Source of the DNA: Clostridium sporogenes
GTDB lineage: Bacteria > Bacillota > Clostridia > Clostridiales > Clostridiaceae
DNA length: 64,000 nucleotides
Reading direction: 5' to 3'
Assembly: GCF_001020205.1 (NCBI RefSeq)
Contig: NZ_CP011663.1
Span: forward strand, 2,976,001 to 3,040,000
Under the pieces are notes generated by a model that saw nothing but the letters and a program-made list of their open reading frames with translations, had not been told where the DNA came from and ran no database searches. Shown here piece after piece: positions 9,392-18,673 of the stretch. The translations under genes were made by a program, and so were the position numbers. Within the stretch, counting starts at the first letter, position 1; each line of letters begins with the position of its first letter.

Positions 9392-9782
9392 ATTTATCTT
9401 CCTTTTTTAGCTTATTTAACTTAAGTTTATCATAGATTTTATTTAACTCTTTTTTTTCTAAGAATTCTTTCAAACCGCTATACTGTGGTATGGATTGAAT
9501 TTTTAAATTCTCTATTTTCTCTGTGTCATCTTTAGATAATTCTGTTATTTTTTCTATACTATGAGGAGTTGAAGTCATAATATAAGCTTTTTCACCTATT
9601 TTAACTACACATACAAAATTTTCTTTTGATAGTGGAACCCTTTCTAAAACTTTTATATATTTTCCATTTTGAAATTTTTGAAGTTTTTCACCTCCTAGCT
9701 TTAATGATAAATACAAAAGTAAAAGCACTAAAGCTAAGGTAAAAATAGTTTTAAAAATCATTCCAATAAATTCCATATCCAT
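9375..9782 (-). CDS. fliO: FliO/FliZ-like export assembly protein
   Basis: This 135-residue protein has one N-terminal membrane helix (about 7-27). A small basic cytoplasmic domain follows (LKLGGEKLQKFQNGKYIKVLERVPL) and resembles the FliO family, which helps FliP assemble. Families of this type are poorly conserved, so the name rests on length, topology and position directly before fliP. The charged C-terminal tail ends in a run of Lys/Glu. The ribosome site is GAAGGGA, 8-10 bases before the ATG. A 71-base gap separates it from fliL. Confidence 0.85.
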   Translation of the reverse strand: MDMEFIGMIFKTIFTLALVLLLLYLSLKLGGEKLQKFQNGKYIKVLERVPLSKENFVCVVKIGEKAYIMTSTPHSIEKITELSKDDTEKIENLKIQSIPQYSGLKEFLEKKELNKIYDKLKLNKLKKEDKYEEKK

Positions 9783-9853
9783 AACTATGTCCCTTCAACA
9801 CTTAAAATCACTTTTATTAAAAGCTTTTAAAGTTTATATTATTTTTTCATTTT

Positions 9854-10375
9854 CTATTGTACTATTAAATCATCAAAATAGATACTGTTAATTCTTCCTT
9901 TTTCGAGCATAGGACTAATCTTATTTATAATTTCTACTTTTATTTTATCAATATTTTTGGGATTTATATCTGTAGCTTTTTTAGATCTTAAAACGCCTAT
10001 AACCGCATCCCTTAATATTGGTTTCTTTGTTTCTAATTCTTTAGTTAATTTTTTTTCTTCATAACCTATAAAAATCTTTGCTTTTATAAATCTTTTTCCA
10101 TCTTCATCTGCTAAATTAACTAAAAATTCATCTAAAGAGTAAGTTTTAGATGAAACTACTACCTGTTGTGGATACATTCCATTATTAGTTTGCTGAGAAT
10201 TTATAACATTAGTATTGTTTACAGGCATTTGATTAGTACTGTTAGCACCTTTCTTATTCTTTGCAAAAAGCATGTATCCTCCAAAAGCTCCTGCTCCTAT
10301 TATAACTAAAACAACAACTATTATTATTATTTTTTTAAGACTGCTATCTTTTTTTTCTACATTTTTTTCGCTCAT
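9854..10375 (-). CDS. fliL: FliL, stator-associated basal body protein
   Basis: This 173-residue protein has a short cytoplasmic N-terminus, one membrane helix (about 15-36), an Asn-rich linker and the FliL periplasmic-type domain (about 70-173) with YSLDEFLVNLADEDGKRFIKAKI. FliL rings surround the MotAB stators and tune torque under load. It lies directly downstream of motAB and overlaps the motB stop by four bases (ATGA), which supports coupled expression with the stators. Confidence 0.93.
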   Translation of the reverse strand: MSEKNVEKKDSSLKKIIIIVVVLVIIGAGAFGGYMLFAKNKKGANSTNQMPVNNTNVINSQQTNNGMYPQQVVVSSKTYSLDEFLVNLADEDGKRFIKAKIFIGYEEKKLTKELETKKPILRDAVIGVLRSKKATDINPKNIDKIKVEIINKISPMLEKGRINSIYFDDLIVQ

Positions 10376-11127
10376 TTTTTGCTACTCTCCTTTTCTTTTG
10401 AAACTATAACTATATTTACCCTTCTATTTTTTGCCTTATTTACATCAGAATTATTTTGTGCTATTGGTCTATATTCTCCATATCCTGCTGCGGTAAATCT
10501 TACTGGATTTTGTTTTTTAGTTTCAACAAAATATCTTAAAACATTAACAGCCCTAGCTGTAGACAACTCCCAATTTGAACCATATACTTCATTTTTAATA
10601 GGTACATTGTCTGTATGTCCCTCTACAATTACCTCATTTGGTAGTGTTGCTATTAAACCATTTATTTTGTCCATTATTTGTTTACTTTGTGGCTTAATAT
10701 CAGCTCTACCTATTTCAAAAAGTACATTGTCTCTAAGTTGTATTATAACTCCTCTACCATCTTCTTTTACTTCCACAGAAGATTTAAGATTATTCTTATC
10801 TACAAATTTATTTACTTCATTATATACTTCCTTTGAATCAGATTTTGCATCAGAACCTGTTTCTCTTCCAAGTTTAGTTGTTTCTCCTACTAAAGGTACA
10901 TCTCCATTTTTTAAATTATAATCTACAATAGTATTCCCAGATTGACCTGTCATTGCTACCTGCATAGCAGAAGCCACCTGTTGAAACTTTTGAGCGTCCA
11001 CACTAGAAAAAGAATAAAGTAATATAAAGAAAGTTAATAATAAGGTTATGGTGTCGGAAAAGGTTGCAAGCCATTCGTCACCTCTTATTTCGTCTCCGCC
11101 ACCACCTTTTTTATTTCTCCTAGCCAT
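10372..11127 (-). CDS. motB: MotB, stator peptidoglycan anchor
   Basis: This 251-residue protein has a short basic N-terminus. Its single membrane helix (about 22-43) carries the essential proton-carrying Asp25 in the ATFSDTITLLLTFF motif. A plug/linker region follows, then an OmpA-like peptidoglycan-binding domain (about 135-245) with VEGHTDNVPI and NWELSTARA. With MotA it forms the proton channel that turns the rotor. The Asp followed by Thr in the helix fits H+ rather than Na+ stators, though that is inference. The start overlaps the motA end by eight bases. Confidence 0.96.
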   Translation of the reverse strand: MARRNKKGGGGDEIRGDEWLATFSDTITLLLTFFILLYSFSSVDAQKFQQVASAMQVAMTGQSGNTIVDYNLKNGDVPLVGETTKLGRETGSDAKSDSKEVYNEVNKFVDKNNLKSSVEVKEDGRGVIIQLRDNVLFEIGRADIKPQSKQIMDKINGLIATLPNEVIVEGHTDNVPIKNEVYGSNWELSTARAVNVLRYFVETKKQNPVRFTAAGYGEYRPIAQNNSDVNKAKNRRVNIVIVSKEKESSKK

Positions 11128-11932
11128 TTTGAGCTGCTCCTTCCCCAGATACTTGTACTTTACTATAAGCTTGTCTTTCTGGTGGTGAAAGATAACTAAC
11201 TAGCTTTTCTTCCATTATTCTTGGATTAACTCCTGATTGAATTGCTAAAACTCCTTCTAATACCATTTCCCTTGTGGTAGCTTCTACTCCACTTTTAAAC
11301 ATTAAGTTTGCTCCCATAGGATTAAACACCGCATTGGCCATTAAAGAACCATAGAATGTAGTTATAAGAGCCTTTCCCATACCTGAAGCTATAGTACTAG
11401 AGTCTGTAAGATTTGCAAGCATTTGTATAAGGCCTATTAGTGTACCTACCATACCAAAGGCTGGTGCATATCCACCCCAGGTTTTAAGCATATCTGCTCC
11501 TGATTTATGTCTTTTTTCCATTTCATCTATTTCAAGTTCCATAATTTCTCTTATGGTTTCTGGTTCTATACCATCCACCACCATTCTTAAACCTTTTTTC
11601 ATATAATCATCAGTTAAATTATTTATAGCATCTTCTAGAGAAAGAAGTCCTTCTCTTCTAGCTTTTCTAGATAAATCTACAAAGTTTTGAATAACATCTA
11701 TATTAGACATACCATTGTCCTTAAATGTCTGTCTTATAACTATTAAAAGTCTTTTAAATTCATCCATAGGATAAGTAATTAACATAGCTGCCATAGATCC
11801 ACCTATGGTTATAAATACAGATGCTACGTCCCAAAACACTTTAAGATTAGATCCTCCAGAAGCCATTCCCCATAAAACCAATCCAAAACAAAGAACAAAT
11901 CCTATAGGTGTTAATATATCTCTCTTCTTCAT
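11120..11932 (-). CDS. motA: MotA, stator ion-channel subunit
   Basis: This 270-residue integral membrane protein has four membrane helices (about 8-25, 32-52, 150-172 and 185-205). The large cytoplasmic loop contacts FliG. The motif GYAPAFGMVGTLIGLIQML, with the conserved Pro, marks the third helix. Motor genes lie inside the flagellar operon here, whereas in Bacillus they form a separate operon. The start overlaps the FlbD stop by four bases and is preceded by GGGGAG. Confidence 0.96.
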   Translation of the reverse strand: MKKRDILTPIGFVLCFGLVLWGMASGGSNLKVFWDVASVFITIGGSMAAMLITYPMDEFKRLLIVIRQTFKDNGMSNIDVIQNFVDLSRKARREGLLSLEDAINNLTDDYMKKGLRMVVDGIEPETIREIMELEIDEMEKRHKSGADMLKTWGGYAPAFGMVGTLIGLIQMLANLTDSSTIASGMGKALITTFYGSLMANAVFNPMGANLMFKSGVEATTREMVLEGVLAIQSGVNPRIMEEKLVSYLSPPERQAYSKVQVSGEGAAQNG

Positions 11933-12138
11933 TTCCTAAACTCCCCCTGTATGCCTAAAGTGATTATGTCACTTTTGTACTTTTTAACTTTTTTTATTAT
12001 TTCATCTGGTGTTTCTATAACTATATACTTTTTCCCATTTACTAAAGTAATCAAACTTTCTGGTACCTGTTCAATTTTTTCAATATGTTCTGCATTTAAA
12101 GTAAAACTTTCTCGGTTCATACCTGTAAGCTGAATCAT
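11929..12138 (-). CDS. flbD: FlbD family small flagellar protein
   Basis: This 69-residue protein of the FlbD family (PF06289) has the typical N-terminus MIQLTGMN followed by a beta-rich domain with ITLVNGKKYIV. The family regularly sits between flgE and motA in Bacillota and spirochaetes; its mechanism is unclear. I take the ATG at 12136-12138 as the start because AAAGGGGTG lies about seven bases upstream. A GTG nine bases earlier would overlap that ribosome site. Confidence 0.9.
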   Translation of the reverse strand: MIQLTGMNRESFTLNAEHIEKIEQVPESLITLVNGKKYIVIETPDEIIKKVKKYKSDIITLGIQGEFRK

Positions 12139-12194
12139 TACAAACACCCCTTTGTTAGTTAAAGTTTTAAAAATTCTTGTTTTTTATATTTAAT

Positions 12195-12274
12195 GTAATA
12201 GTTAATAGTTTTACCTATTAACTATTACATCATTTTTTATTTCTATTTAGTTAAGCTTTACCTATTAACTATTA
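12195..12274. repeat. Hairpin and 18-bp direct repeat after flgE
   Basis: A perfect 14-bp stem (12195-12208 with 12215-12228, loop of six) lies in the gap between flgE and flbD. The right arm is part of an 18-bp sequence (12210-12227) that recurs exactly at 12257-12274, where it contains the flgE stop codon. On the minus strand the hairpin is not followed by a T run, so it is a poor terminator. It may instead be an mRNA processing or stability element. The pattern suggests local duplication of the flgE end. Confidence 0.75.
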
Positions 12275-13288
12275 TCTTTTTAAGTTAACTAGTTCTTGAA
12301 GTATTTCATCCCCTGTGGTTATCATCTTACCACAAGCTTGGAAAGCTCTGTTAGCCACTATCATTTCTGTAAATTCTTCTGCTAAGTCTACATTAGACAT
12401 TTCAATCATACTTTGAAGCATGTTTCCATAACCTTTACTATTATCATTGGCAGTAGCTCCATTTTTGGATCTTATCATAGGGTCACCTGAGTTAGCTGAT
12501 ACTTGGTAAGCATTTCTCCCCATTTTTTCTAGCCCAGCATCATTCTTAAAGGAAGCCATAGCTATTTGCCCTATAGCTAATTTGTCCCCACTTACTAATG
12601 AAGCTGTAATAACACCATCTTTACCTATAGAAAAAGATTGTATTCTTATAGCATCAGGATCTACTCCTATTGAATCTGGTATAGTAAGTGGCTTTAAAAC
12701 ATCTCCAAAAGTAGGTTCTGCTTTAAGGTCTGACGGTTTTTCAATAATATTTTGCTTCTTCGAATCACTCACGGAATAACTTATTTTAGCACTAGTATTT
12801 TCGTATCCAAATACCCTTAATCCATCACCTGTTAAAAGATTTCCTTGAGAATCTAATGAAAAGGATCCATCTCTTGTAAACATTATTTCCATATTTTTAT
12901 TTGCTGTCATTTCGTGTGTAGTACTGTCTACAGCAATATAATCATCACTTGCCCCATCTACTAATGGACCTCTTCCTACTACAAAGAAACCTGATCCATC
13001 TATTGCTGCATCCAGTTTGTTTCCTGTAGTTTGCATATTTCCTGTAGTAAATTTAGTGAATATACCAGCTACTTGCACACCTAATCCTACCTGTCTTGGG
13101 TTTGATCCTCCTATGTTAGCACTTGGACCTGTAGCTTGTGACATATTTTGGCTCAGCATATCTTGAAATCTAATACTTTGAGATTTAAAGGCTGTAGTAT
13201 TAGCATTAGCTATATTATTACCTACTACATCTAATTTTGTTTGTTGTGCTTTAAGTCCACTTATACCTGAATACATTGATCTTAACAT
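12272..13288 (-). CDS. flgE: FlgE, flagellar hook protein
   Basis: This 338-residue protein starts with the rod/hook N-terminal signature LRSMYSGISGLKAQQTKLDVVGNNIANANTTAFK. It carries the FlgE motif AIDGSGFFVV near residue 100 and ends with the matching C-terminal helix (MSNVDLAEEFTEMIVANRAFQA). It polymerises into the hook outside the cell. The short length fits a minimal hook protein with few surface domains. The start is the ATG at 13288: GGAGG lies eight bases before it, and an upstream in-frame TTG merely spans that ribosome site. Confidence 0.95.
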   Translation of the reverse strand: MLRSMYSGISGLKAQQTKLDVVGNNIANANTTAFKSQSIRFQDMLSQNMSQATGPSANIGGSNPRQVGLGVQVAGIFTKFTTGNMQTTGNKLDAAIDGSGFFVVGRGPLVDGASDDYIAVDSTTHEMTANKNMEIMFTRDGSFSLDSQGNLLTGDGLRVFGYENTSAKISYSVSDSKKQNIIEKPSDLKAEPTFGDVLKPLTIPDSIGVDPDAIRIQSFSIGKDGVITASLVSGDKLAIGQIAMASFKNDAGLEKMGRNAYQVSANSGDPMIRSKNGATANDNSKGYGNMLQSMIEMSNVDLAEEFTEMIVANRAFQACGKMITTGDEILQELVNLKR

Positions 13289-13368
13289 ATAAAATTCCTC
13301 CAATTTTTAAGGGGTAATAACTTTGTATCCTTCATTCTACAAAGTAAAGCTTCCTAAAAAGGTCCAGC

Positions 13369-13788
13369 TTATATTATTACCGCACTATCTATATTTGTAA
13401 AAACATTATCCTTACTTTCTTCCTTTGTCATAGCCGTTATTATAGTTCTATTTTTTATAGAGGTTATTAAAGCTGCATCCTTGCATAATATTAAGCACTC
13501 CCTGCTTCCCTTCTTATCAGCTATATTTATAGCTTTGTTTATACCCATCATATCTTCTTCTGATAGATTTATATTTCTGGATTTTAGTCTATCAAAGGCA
13601 TGCTTCGATATTATAAAACTTTCTTCCCTATTTTTTTTGTTAGCTTTATCAGTATTATCTAACTTTTTATTTAATACCTCTTCAAAGCTTCCTACTTTAT
13701 GTTCACTTTTAATATTTTTGTTTTTTAAGGATGCGTAATTATAATCTTCTATTAAATGTAATTTACCATTTATAATTTTAAATGACAT
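13369..13788 (-). CDS. Flagellar operon protein, TIGR02530 family
   Basis: This roughly 139-residue protein belongs to the conserved but uncharacterised family TIGR02530, recognised by the C-terminal block: HAFDRLKSRNI, KGSRECLIL, NRTIITA and the terminal NVFTNIDSAVII. It occurs almost only between flgD and flgE, as here, so a role in hook-cap or hook assembly is likely. I prefer the ATG at 13788, with AAGGATGTGG upstream, over the in-frame ATG at 13800, which has no properly spaced ribosome site. Confidence 0.88.
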   Translation of the reverse strand: MSFKIINGKLHLIEDYNYASLKNKNIKSEHKVGSFEEVLNKKLDNTDKANKKNREESFIISKHAFDRLKSRNINLSEEDMMGINKAINIADKKGSRECLILCKDAALITSIKNRTIITAMTKEESKDNVFTNIDSAVII

Positions 13789-13802
13789 ATTTTCCCACAT
13801 CC

Positions 13803-14600
13803 TTATTTCTTTTCTTCTACCTCAGGTTTATTTTCTTCTCCTCCCTCAGAAGGTTTTTCATCTGGATTTTCAATATCACCAAAATCCCCATCTTCTTGAA
13901 CATTTGTTACATATTCAAATGGTACATATATATCCTGTTCTTTACCATCTTTTGTTACAGTAACTTTAATGCTTACTCCTAAACCATTTCTAACTACACC
14001 TTTTACCACTCCAGATAGTTTTTCTTTTCCATCATTCATTAGTACATTCTTCCCTATTAAACTTGTTGCATTTAATAAATCATTATTATACTTAGAGTTT
14101 TCGTTTATATCATCTGTAATATTTAGTACATCTTCCATAGGAAATTCACCTACTTTTCCTGGCTCATACTCTATACTTAATTTAATTTGATCACCATCTT
14201 TTATTACATTTCTTACTATTCCTGCATATTGATTACCCTGTTCATCAAACTTTCTAAGTAAAACCACTTTACCTATAAAATTAGAAGCTCCTGTTAATTT
14301 CATCATGCTATTTAAATTAGCCATTTGCTCTAAAGATGAAAATTGTGCTAATTGGGATACATATTCTGTTCCATCCTTGGCATTTGTAGGATCTTGATTA
14401 GCAAGTTCCGCAGCTAAAATCTTAAAAAAAGCATTTTTATCAAGGTCTTGTCCTTTTTTTACAATCCTAGTACCCCTCTCTGTTTTAGTTTCAGTGGCTT
14501 CATTGGATCTTTCTATTATTCCTTTTTCATCTTCTTTCTTATCATCGGTTTTGGTTTTCCCAGCATAAGGGGAATAATTTGAATTAATTGCTGTTGGCAT
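13803..14600 (-). CDS. flgD: FlgD, hook cap scaffold
   Basis: This 265-residue protein carries the FlgD N-terminal domain (DKNAFFKILAAELANQDPTNAKDGTEYV, about 50-80) and the SLEQMANLNS motif. Tudor/FnIII-like repeats follow, and the tail is acidic and rich in Glu/Lys/Pro. It forms the temporary cap on which FlgE subunits assemble and is exported by the flagellar apparatus. The ATG at 14600 is chosen because GGAGGTGG sits five bases before it. An upstream ATG at 14615 lies inside that ribosome site. Confidence 0.93.
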   Translation of the reverse strand: MPTAINSNYSPYAGKTKTDDKKEDEKGIIERSNEATETKTERGTRIVKKGQDLDKNAFFKILAAELANQDPTNAKDGTEYVSQLAQFSSLEQMANLNSMMKLTGASNFIGKVVLLRKFDEQGNQYAGIVRNVIKDGDQIKLSIEYEPGKVGEFPMEDVLNITDDINENSKYNNDLLNATSLIGKNVLMNDGKEKLSGVVKGVVRNGLGVSIKVTVTKDGKEQDIYVPFEYVTNVQEDGDFGDIENPDEKPSEGGEENKPEVEEKK

Positions 14601-14632
14601 ATATTCCACCTCCATTCCATTCTTTTAAAATA

Positions 14633-16021
14633 TTAAGCTAAGATATTTACATTACCATCTATAGTGCTTATATTTTCCTCTTCTCGTATTTCATCCATTG
14701 AGGATAAATCTGCTTTATCGTTTGACTTTGACGGATTACTATTTTTCCCTTTTTCATTGCCCTGTTTAAAAAAGGTTGTATCTTCATTGTATATGTTTAG
14801 TGAGAGTTCTTGTACTTTTATGCCAGAATTCTGAAGCTTGTCTTCTATTAATTGCATATTGGAATTCAATAAATTATAGGCTTCCTTTGTAGTTGCTCCT
14901 ATATTAGCTTTCATAATGCCACCTTCCATAGTTAGTTTTATAAACACTTCTCCTAGTTCTTTTGGCATTATTTTTACTGTTAAATCTTTTACGTTATTTA
15001 ATTCCATATACTTTATAGATTTGATTATGTCAGCATTCATAGTGTTCTTATTGATTACTAAATTACCTAAAGTTTCCTTTGAAGATAATTCATTTATGTC
15101 TGTAGAATTTTTAAGATGAGACATAAAATTAACAGCTTTATTTATTTTTTCTCCTGCTAACTGTTCTTTATCCTCTAAAAGTCCCTTTAAGAGTTTATCT
15201 TCTTTAGAAGTATTTTCTTTTAAATTAGAAGAATCAGTTTCTTCCCCTAATACTAATGGTTCACTAATATCTATTTTAGGCTCTATATATAATTTGTTAT
15301 TAGATTCTTCCTTCAAAATATTTTCCATTTCATTTTTAATATTTTTTAAAAGGCTTACTTTTTCTTCATTAGGTTCTTTTTCAATTTGTATCTGAAGCTT
15401 ATTTGAAAAAGCTTCTAATAAATCTTTATCTAATGAATTTTTATCTGTAAGATTTAGATTATTAAATTCTTCACCTAAAATATCTTTTATCTCCATTAAT
15501 AATTGTTCTTTATTTCCATTACCTTCAGATAAATTATTCAGTAAAACTTTTAATTTTTCTAAATTCTCTCCTAGGTCTTCAGCTAATTTTACATTTTCTC
15601 CAGAATATAAACACTGTAATATAGAGTTAACCAAAGCTACAAAGCTATCTAAATCCCCAGCATCTTTAATCTTTTCTACTAAATTCTTTAAATCCTCTAA
15701 AGATTTTATAGAATCTAATTCCTCTTTAGAAAAACCTTGTTCTTCTAATTTATCCTTTATATTTTGTATATCCTCTTTGTTTAATTTTGACATCATACTA
15801 TTATCTTTACTATTTATATTTTCATCTTTAATTAAATAGTTTTTATTATCTTGCTCAGTACCTTGCTTTGTAATAACATTTTTATCTTTACTAGGGCTTT
15901 TATTAGAAGATATATTGTTTAACACTTCGTTAAAGGAATAAGATTTTTCACTTTGGTTAGTTACCTTTTTAGTAGCTGAATTATTTTCTATTTTAGTAAA
16001 TCCACTTATTTTTAATTCCAT
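14633..16021 (-). CDS. fliK: FliK, hook-length control protein
   Basis: This 462-residue protein is mostly polar, Asn/Lys/Glu-rich and disordered. The conserved Flg_hook domain is at the C-terminus (about 330-415): VKIMPKELGEVFIKL, then LNSNMQLIEDKLQNSGIKVQELSLNI. FliK is exported as a molecular ruler and triggers FlhB (here FliR-FlhB) to switch substrates. The start is the ATG at 16021, six bases after AGGAGGTGAG. That ribosome site overlaps the fliJ stop. Confidence 0.92.
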   Translation of the reverse strand: MELKISGFTKIENNSATKKVTNQSEKSYSFNEVLNNISSNKSPSKDKNVITKQGTEQDNKNYLIKDENINSKDNSMMSKLNKEDIQNIKDKLEEQGFSKEELDSIKSLEDLKNLVEKIKDAGDLDSFVALVNSILQCLYSGENVKLAEDLGENLEKLKVLLNNLSEGNGNKEQLLMEIKDILGEEFNNLNLTDKNSLDKDLLEAFSNKLQIQIEKEPNEEKVSLLKNIKNEMENILKEESNNKLYIEPKIDISEPLVLGEETDSSNLKENTSKEDKLLKGLLEDKEQLAGEKINKAVNFMSHLKNSTDINELSSKETLGNLVINKNTMNADIIKSIKYMELNNVKDLTVKIMPKELGEVFIKLTMEGGIMKANIGATTKEAYNLLNSNMQLIEDKLQNSGIKVQELSLNIYNEDTTFFKQGNEKGKNSNPSKSNDKADLSSMDEIREEENISTIDGNVNILA

Positions 16022-16026
16022 ATTTC

Positions 16027-16464
16027 TCACCTCCTTTCAGTATTTCTTATAAAGGCATAGAGAGCAAATTCGTCATTATTTCTTTGCTCTATCATATTTT
16101 GTTCTTTTTCAAAGGCTAATTTATCCTTTTCTTTTAAAATTTCTACAGTTTTTCTTTCTACTTGTTTTGTTTTTAATTCTTCTCTTCTTTCCTCTACCAC
16201 TCTAAGCTTTTGTTGTAATTCATTTGCCGTTTCATTTATGCAGAAATTTAAAGAGTTTAAATAACTATGCCTTATTTTTTTCTCTAATATAGAATCATTT
16301 AAATTTATGTTATTGTATTTATTATAATTATTTTTTAAATTGAACAGTTTCTCTTCTGTATGATTTTTTTCCATTTGAGCCTGTTTGAACTTCATTTTAC
16401 TTTCCTCTTCTTTTTTTTCTCTTATATCTAAAAGTTTTTGAAGTCTAAAGGAATATCCCTTCAT
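16027..16464 (-). CDS. fliJ: FliJ, export chaperone-escort protein
   Basis: This 145-residue protein is almost entirely alpha-helical coiled coil with a high Lys/Glu content. It begins with the family hallmark FRLQKLLDIREKKEEESKMKFKQA. FliJ is the central stalk inserted into the FliI hexamer, analogous to the gamma subunit of F1-ATPase, and helps recycle export chaperones. Its position between fliI and fliK is standard. The ribosome site AGAAGGTAGG precedes the ATG by seven bases. Confidence 0.93.
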   Translation of the reverse strand: MKGYSFRLQKLLDIREKKEEESKMKFKQAQMEKNHTEEKLFNLKNNYNKYNNINLNDSILEKKIRHSYLNSLNFCINETANELQQKLRVVEERREELKTKQVERKTVEILKEKDKLAFEKEQNMIEQRNNDEFALYAFIRNTERR

Positions 16465-16552
16465 TAAATTACCTACCTTCTTTTAAGAATCGAAAAATAT
16501 ATTATTAATTTTATTTATAGTTTTTATACTATTAGATTAATATAATACATTT

Positions 16553-17869
16553 TTAATTTTTAAACATATTTTCAAGAATATATGTACTTTCCTCAAAGGA
16601 ATGTTGCTCCTCAATATCCTGTTTTAAGAAAGATAGTATTGGTTCATGATAATGTATAGCCATATCAACCTTAGGATTGCTTCCTTTGACATAGGCTCCT
16701 ATATTTATAAGATCCTCTGAATTTTTATAAGTGGCCAAAAGATCCCTTGCCATGCCTGCTGAATCCTTATGTTCCTTTGAAGCAATTTCTGACATAAGTC
16801 TGCTTACACTACTTAAGACATCTATGGCTGGATAATGGTTTTTAGCAGCTAAACTTCTAGATAAAACTATATGACCATCTAATATACCTCTTACAGCATC
16901 CGCAATAGGTTCATTAAAATCATCCCCATCAACTAGCACTGTATAAAAGGCTGTTATAGATCCTTTATTAGACATACCTGATCTTTCCATAAGTCTTGGG
17001 AGTTTTGCAAATACTGAAGGTGTATATCCTTTGGTTGCCGGTGGCTCTCCTATAGCTAGTCCTATTTCCCTTTGTGCCATGGCAAATCTAGTTACAGAAT
17101 CCATCATAAGAATTACCTTTTTCCCTTGATCTCTAAAATATTCCGCTATAGCTGTAGCTGTAAAAGCTCCCTTTAATCTAACTAACGCCGGCTTATCAGA
17201 GGTAGCACAAACTATAACAGACTTTTTAAGACCTTCTTCTCCTAAATCTTTTTCTATAAAATCTCTTACTTCTCTACCTCTTTCTCCTATTAGAGCTATA
17301 ACATTTATGTCTGCTTCTGCATATTTTGCAATCATACCTAAAGTAGTACTCTTACCTACACCACTACCGGCAAATATACCTATTCTCTGTCCTTCTCCTA
17401 CAGTTATAAATCCATCTATGGCCTTTATCCCTGTAGGTATAACATCCTTTATCCTTCTTCTTTTCATAGGGTCTGGAGGGTCACTGTCCAAGGCATATGG
17501 ACTCCCCTCCATTAATTTCTCTCCCTCTAGTGGATTGCCAAGCCCATCTAAGACTTTTCCTAATATATTCTCTGAACATATAACACTAAGAGGGTTTCCT
17601 TGAGGTATCACTCTACATCCTGGAGCTATACCTGTAAGCTCTCCTAGAGGCATCAATATAACATTTTCTTCTTTAAAGCCAACTACTTCACAAGGAATTG
17701 TTTGATTTTTTTCGTTATATATAATACAAACCTCTCCTACAAAAGCCTTTATTCCTTCAACTTCTACAGTTAATCCTATAACTTTCCTAACGGTACCTTC
17801 CATGTAGTTAAAATTAGTTTCTTTAATTCTTTTTTCTATTTTCTCAAAATCTATATCTAACATGGACAT
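16553..17869 (-). CDS. fliI: FliI, flagellar export ATPase
   Basis: This protein of about 438 residues is an F1-beta-like ATPase energising export-substrate unfolding. Walker A is FAGSGVGKSTTLG at about residue 165. The RFAMAQREIGLAIGEPPATKGYTPSVF block and the C-terminal AKNHYPAIDVLSSVSRL motif identify FliI rather than a synthase subunit. The start is uncertain: GTG 17878, ATG 17869 and ATG 17863 are all in frame. I choose 17869 because AAGGTG lies about nine bases upstream. It acts with FliH and FliJ at the cytoplasmic face of the export gate. Confidence 0.96.
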   Translation of the reverse strand: MSMLDIDFEKIEKRIKETNFNYMEGTVRKVIGLTVEVEGIKAFVGEVCIIYNEKNQTIPCEVVGFKEENVILMPLGELTGIAPGCRVIPQGNPLSVICSENILGKVLDGLGNPLEGEKLMEGSPYALDSDPPDPMKRRRIKDVIPTGIKAIDGFITVGEGQRIGIFAGSGVGKSTTLGMIAKYAEADINVIALIGERGREVRDFIEKDLGEEGLKKSVIVCATSDKPALVRLKGAFTATAIAEYFRDQGKKVILMMDSVTRFAMAQREIGLAIGEPPATKGYTPSVFAKLPRLMERSGMSNKGSITAFYTVLVDGDDFNEPIADAVRGILDGHIVLSRSLAAKNHYPAIDVLSSVSRLMSEIASKEHKDSAGMARDLLATYKNSEDLINIGAYVKGSNPKVDMAIHYHEPILSFLKQDIEEQHSFEESTYILENMFKN

Positions 17870-17908
17870 TAAATTCACACCTTATCCTTTAAAGTAATTG
17901 TATAACTT

Positions 17909-18673
17909 TTATTTTTCATTTATTAATAGCTCTTTAATTTTATCTAAAGCAGTATCTAAGGAAGCTATAACTTTCCCTTGTTCTGTTTCTATAATAACCT
18001 CTCCATCTTTTAAAGAAATATCTTCTATTACAAATATTTCTCCTCTATAAGGAAGTTGATTTTTCCAAAACTCTGATTTAGCTTTTATTTCTTCATAATA
18101 ATTAGTATTACTTTTAACTATAAAGGTGGCAGATTTTTTTGATTCCCCTAGCTTTTCATATATAATTTCGTTCATAGAGGATTTATCCTTAACCTCATGT
18201 TTTAATACTTCTTCTACTATAGTTAAAACTAAATTTCTAACTTCCTCTTCTTTTTCTTTTAAATAGCTATTATATTGTGCTTCAGTATCTAACAATAATT
18301 TGTTAGATTTTTGCATCATTTCCTCATAGGCATTTTTCCCTTTTTCTATATAAGCTTCATAAGCTTCTTCATAACCGGATTTTTTTCCTTCTTCCAGTCC
18401 TTTATTAAAGCCTTCTTCGTGACCTTTTTTAAAGGCTTCCTCTTCAACGACTTCAGCTTCAGCATAAGCTTTTGATAAGAACTCTTCAGATTTTCTTCTA
18501 GCATTTTCTAATATATTTCTAGCTAAATTCTCATAACTATCTATAAAATTTTTAGAATTCTCTTCTTCTATTCCTTTTTCTAAGCTTACTATTCTTTTAT
18601 AATTAGTTTTTATTTTCTCTTCACCCTGTTTTACTACGCTATTACTTTTAATGACTTTATACAATGATTGCAT
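17909..18673 (-). CDS. fliH: FliH, export ATPase regulator
   Basis: This 254-residue protein has a long charged helical N-terminal half containing a GxxxG-like stretch (KKGHEEGFNKGLEEGKKSG, about 90-110). A globular C-terminal domain (about 150-254) resembles V-ATPase E subunits. It binds and restrains FliI and tethers it to FliN. The ATG at 18673 follows AGAGGTGG by five bases. A GTG nine bases upstream overlaps that site and is rejected. The 5' end overlaps fliG by 17 bases. Confidence 0.92.
   Translation of the reverse strand: MQSLYKVIKSNSVVKQGEEKIKTNYKRIVSLEKGIEEENSKNFIDSYENLARNILENARRKSEEFLSKAYAEAEVVEEEAFKKGHEEGFNKGLEEGKKSGYEEAYEAYIEKGKNAYEEMMQKSNKLLLDTEAQYNSYLKEKEEEVRNLVLTIVEEVLKHEVKDKSSMNEIIYEKLGESKKSATFIVKSNTNYYEEIKAKSEFWKNQLPYRGEIFVIEDISLKDGEVIIETEQGKVIASLDTALDKIKELLINEK

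Noticed and set aside
10379..10921. Plus-strand open frame of 180 codons opposite motB
   Set aside because: It lies entirely antisense to a clear MotB gene, has no ribosome site and has a hydrophobic, Ser/Leu-rich shadow composition.
13289..13303. Longer flgE start at TTG 13303
   Set aside because: The extra codons translate the GGAGG ribosome site of the ATG at 13288.
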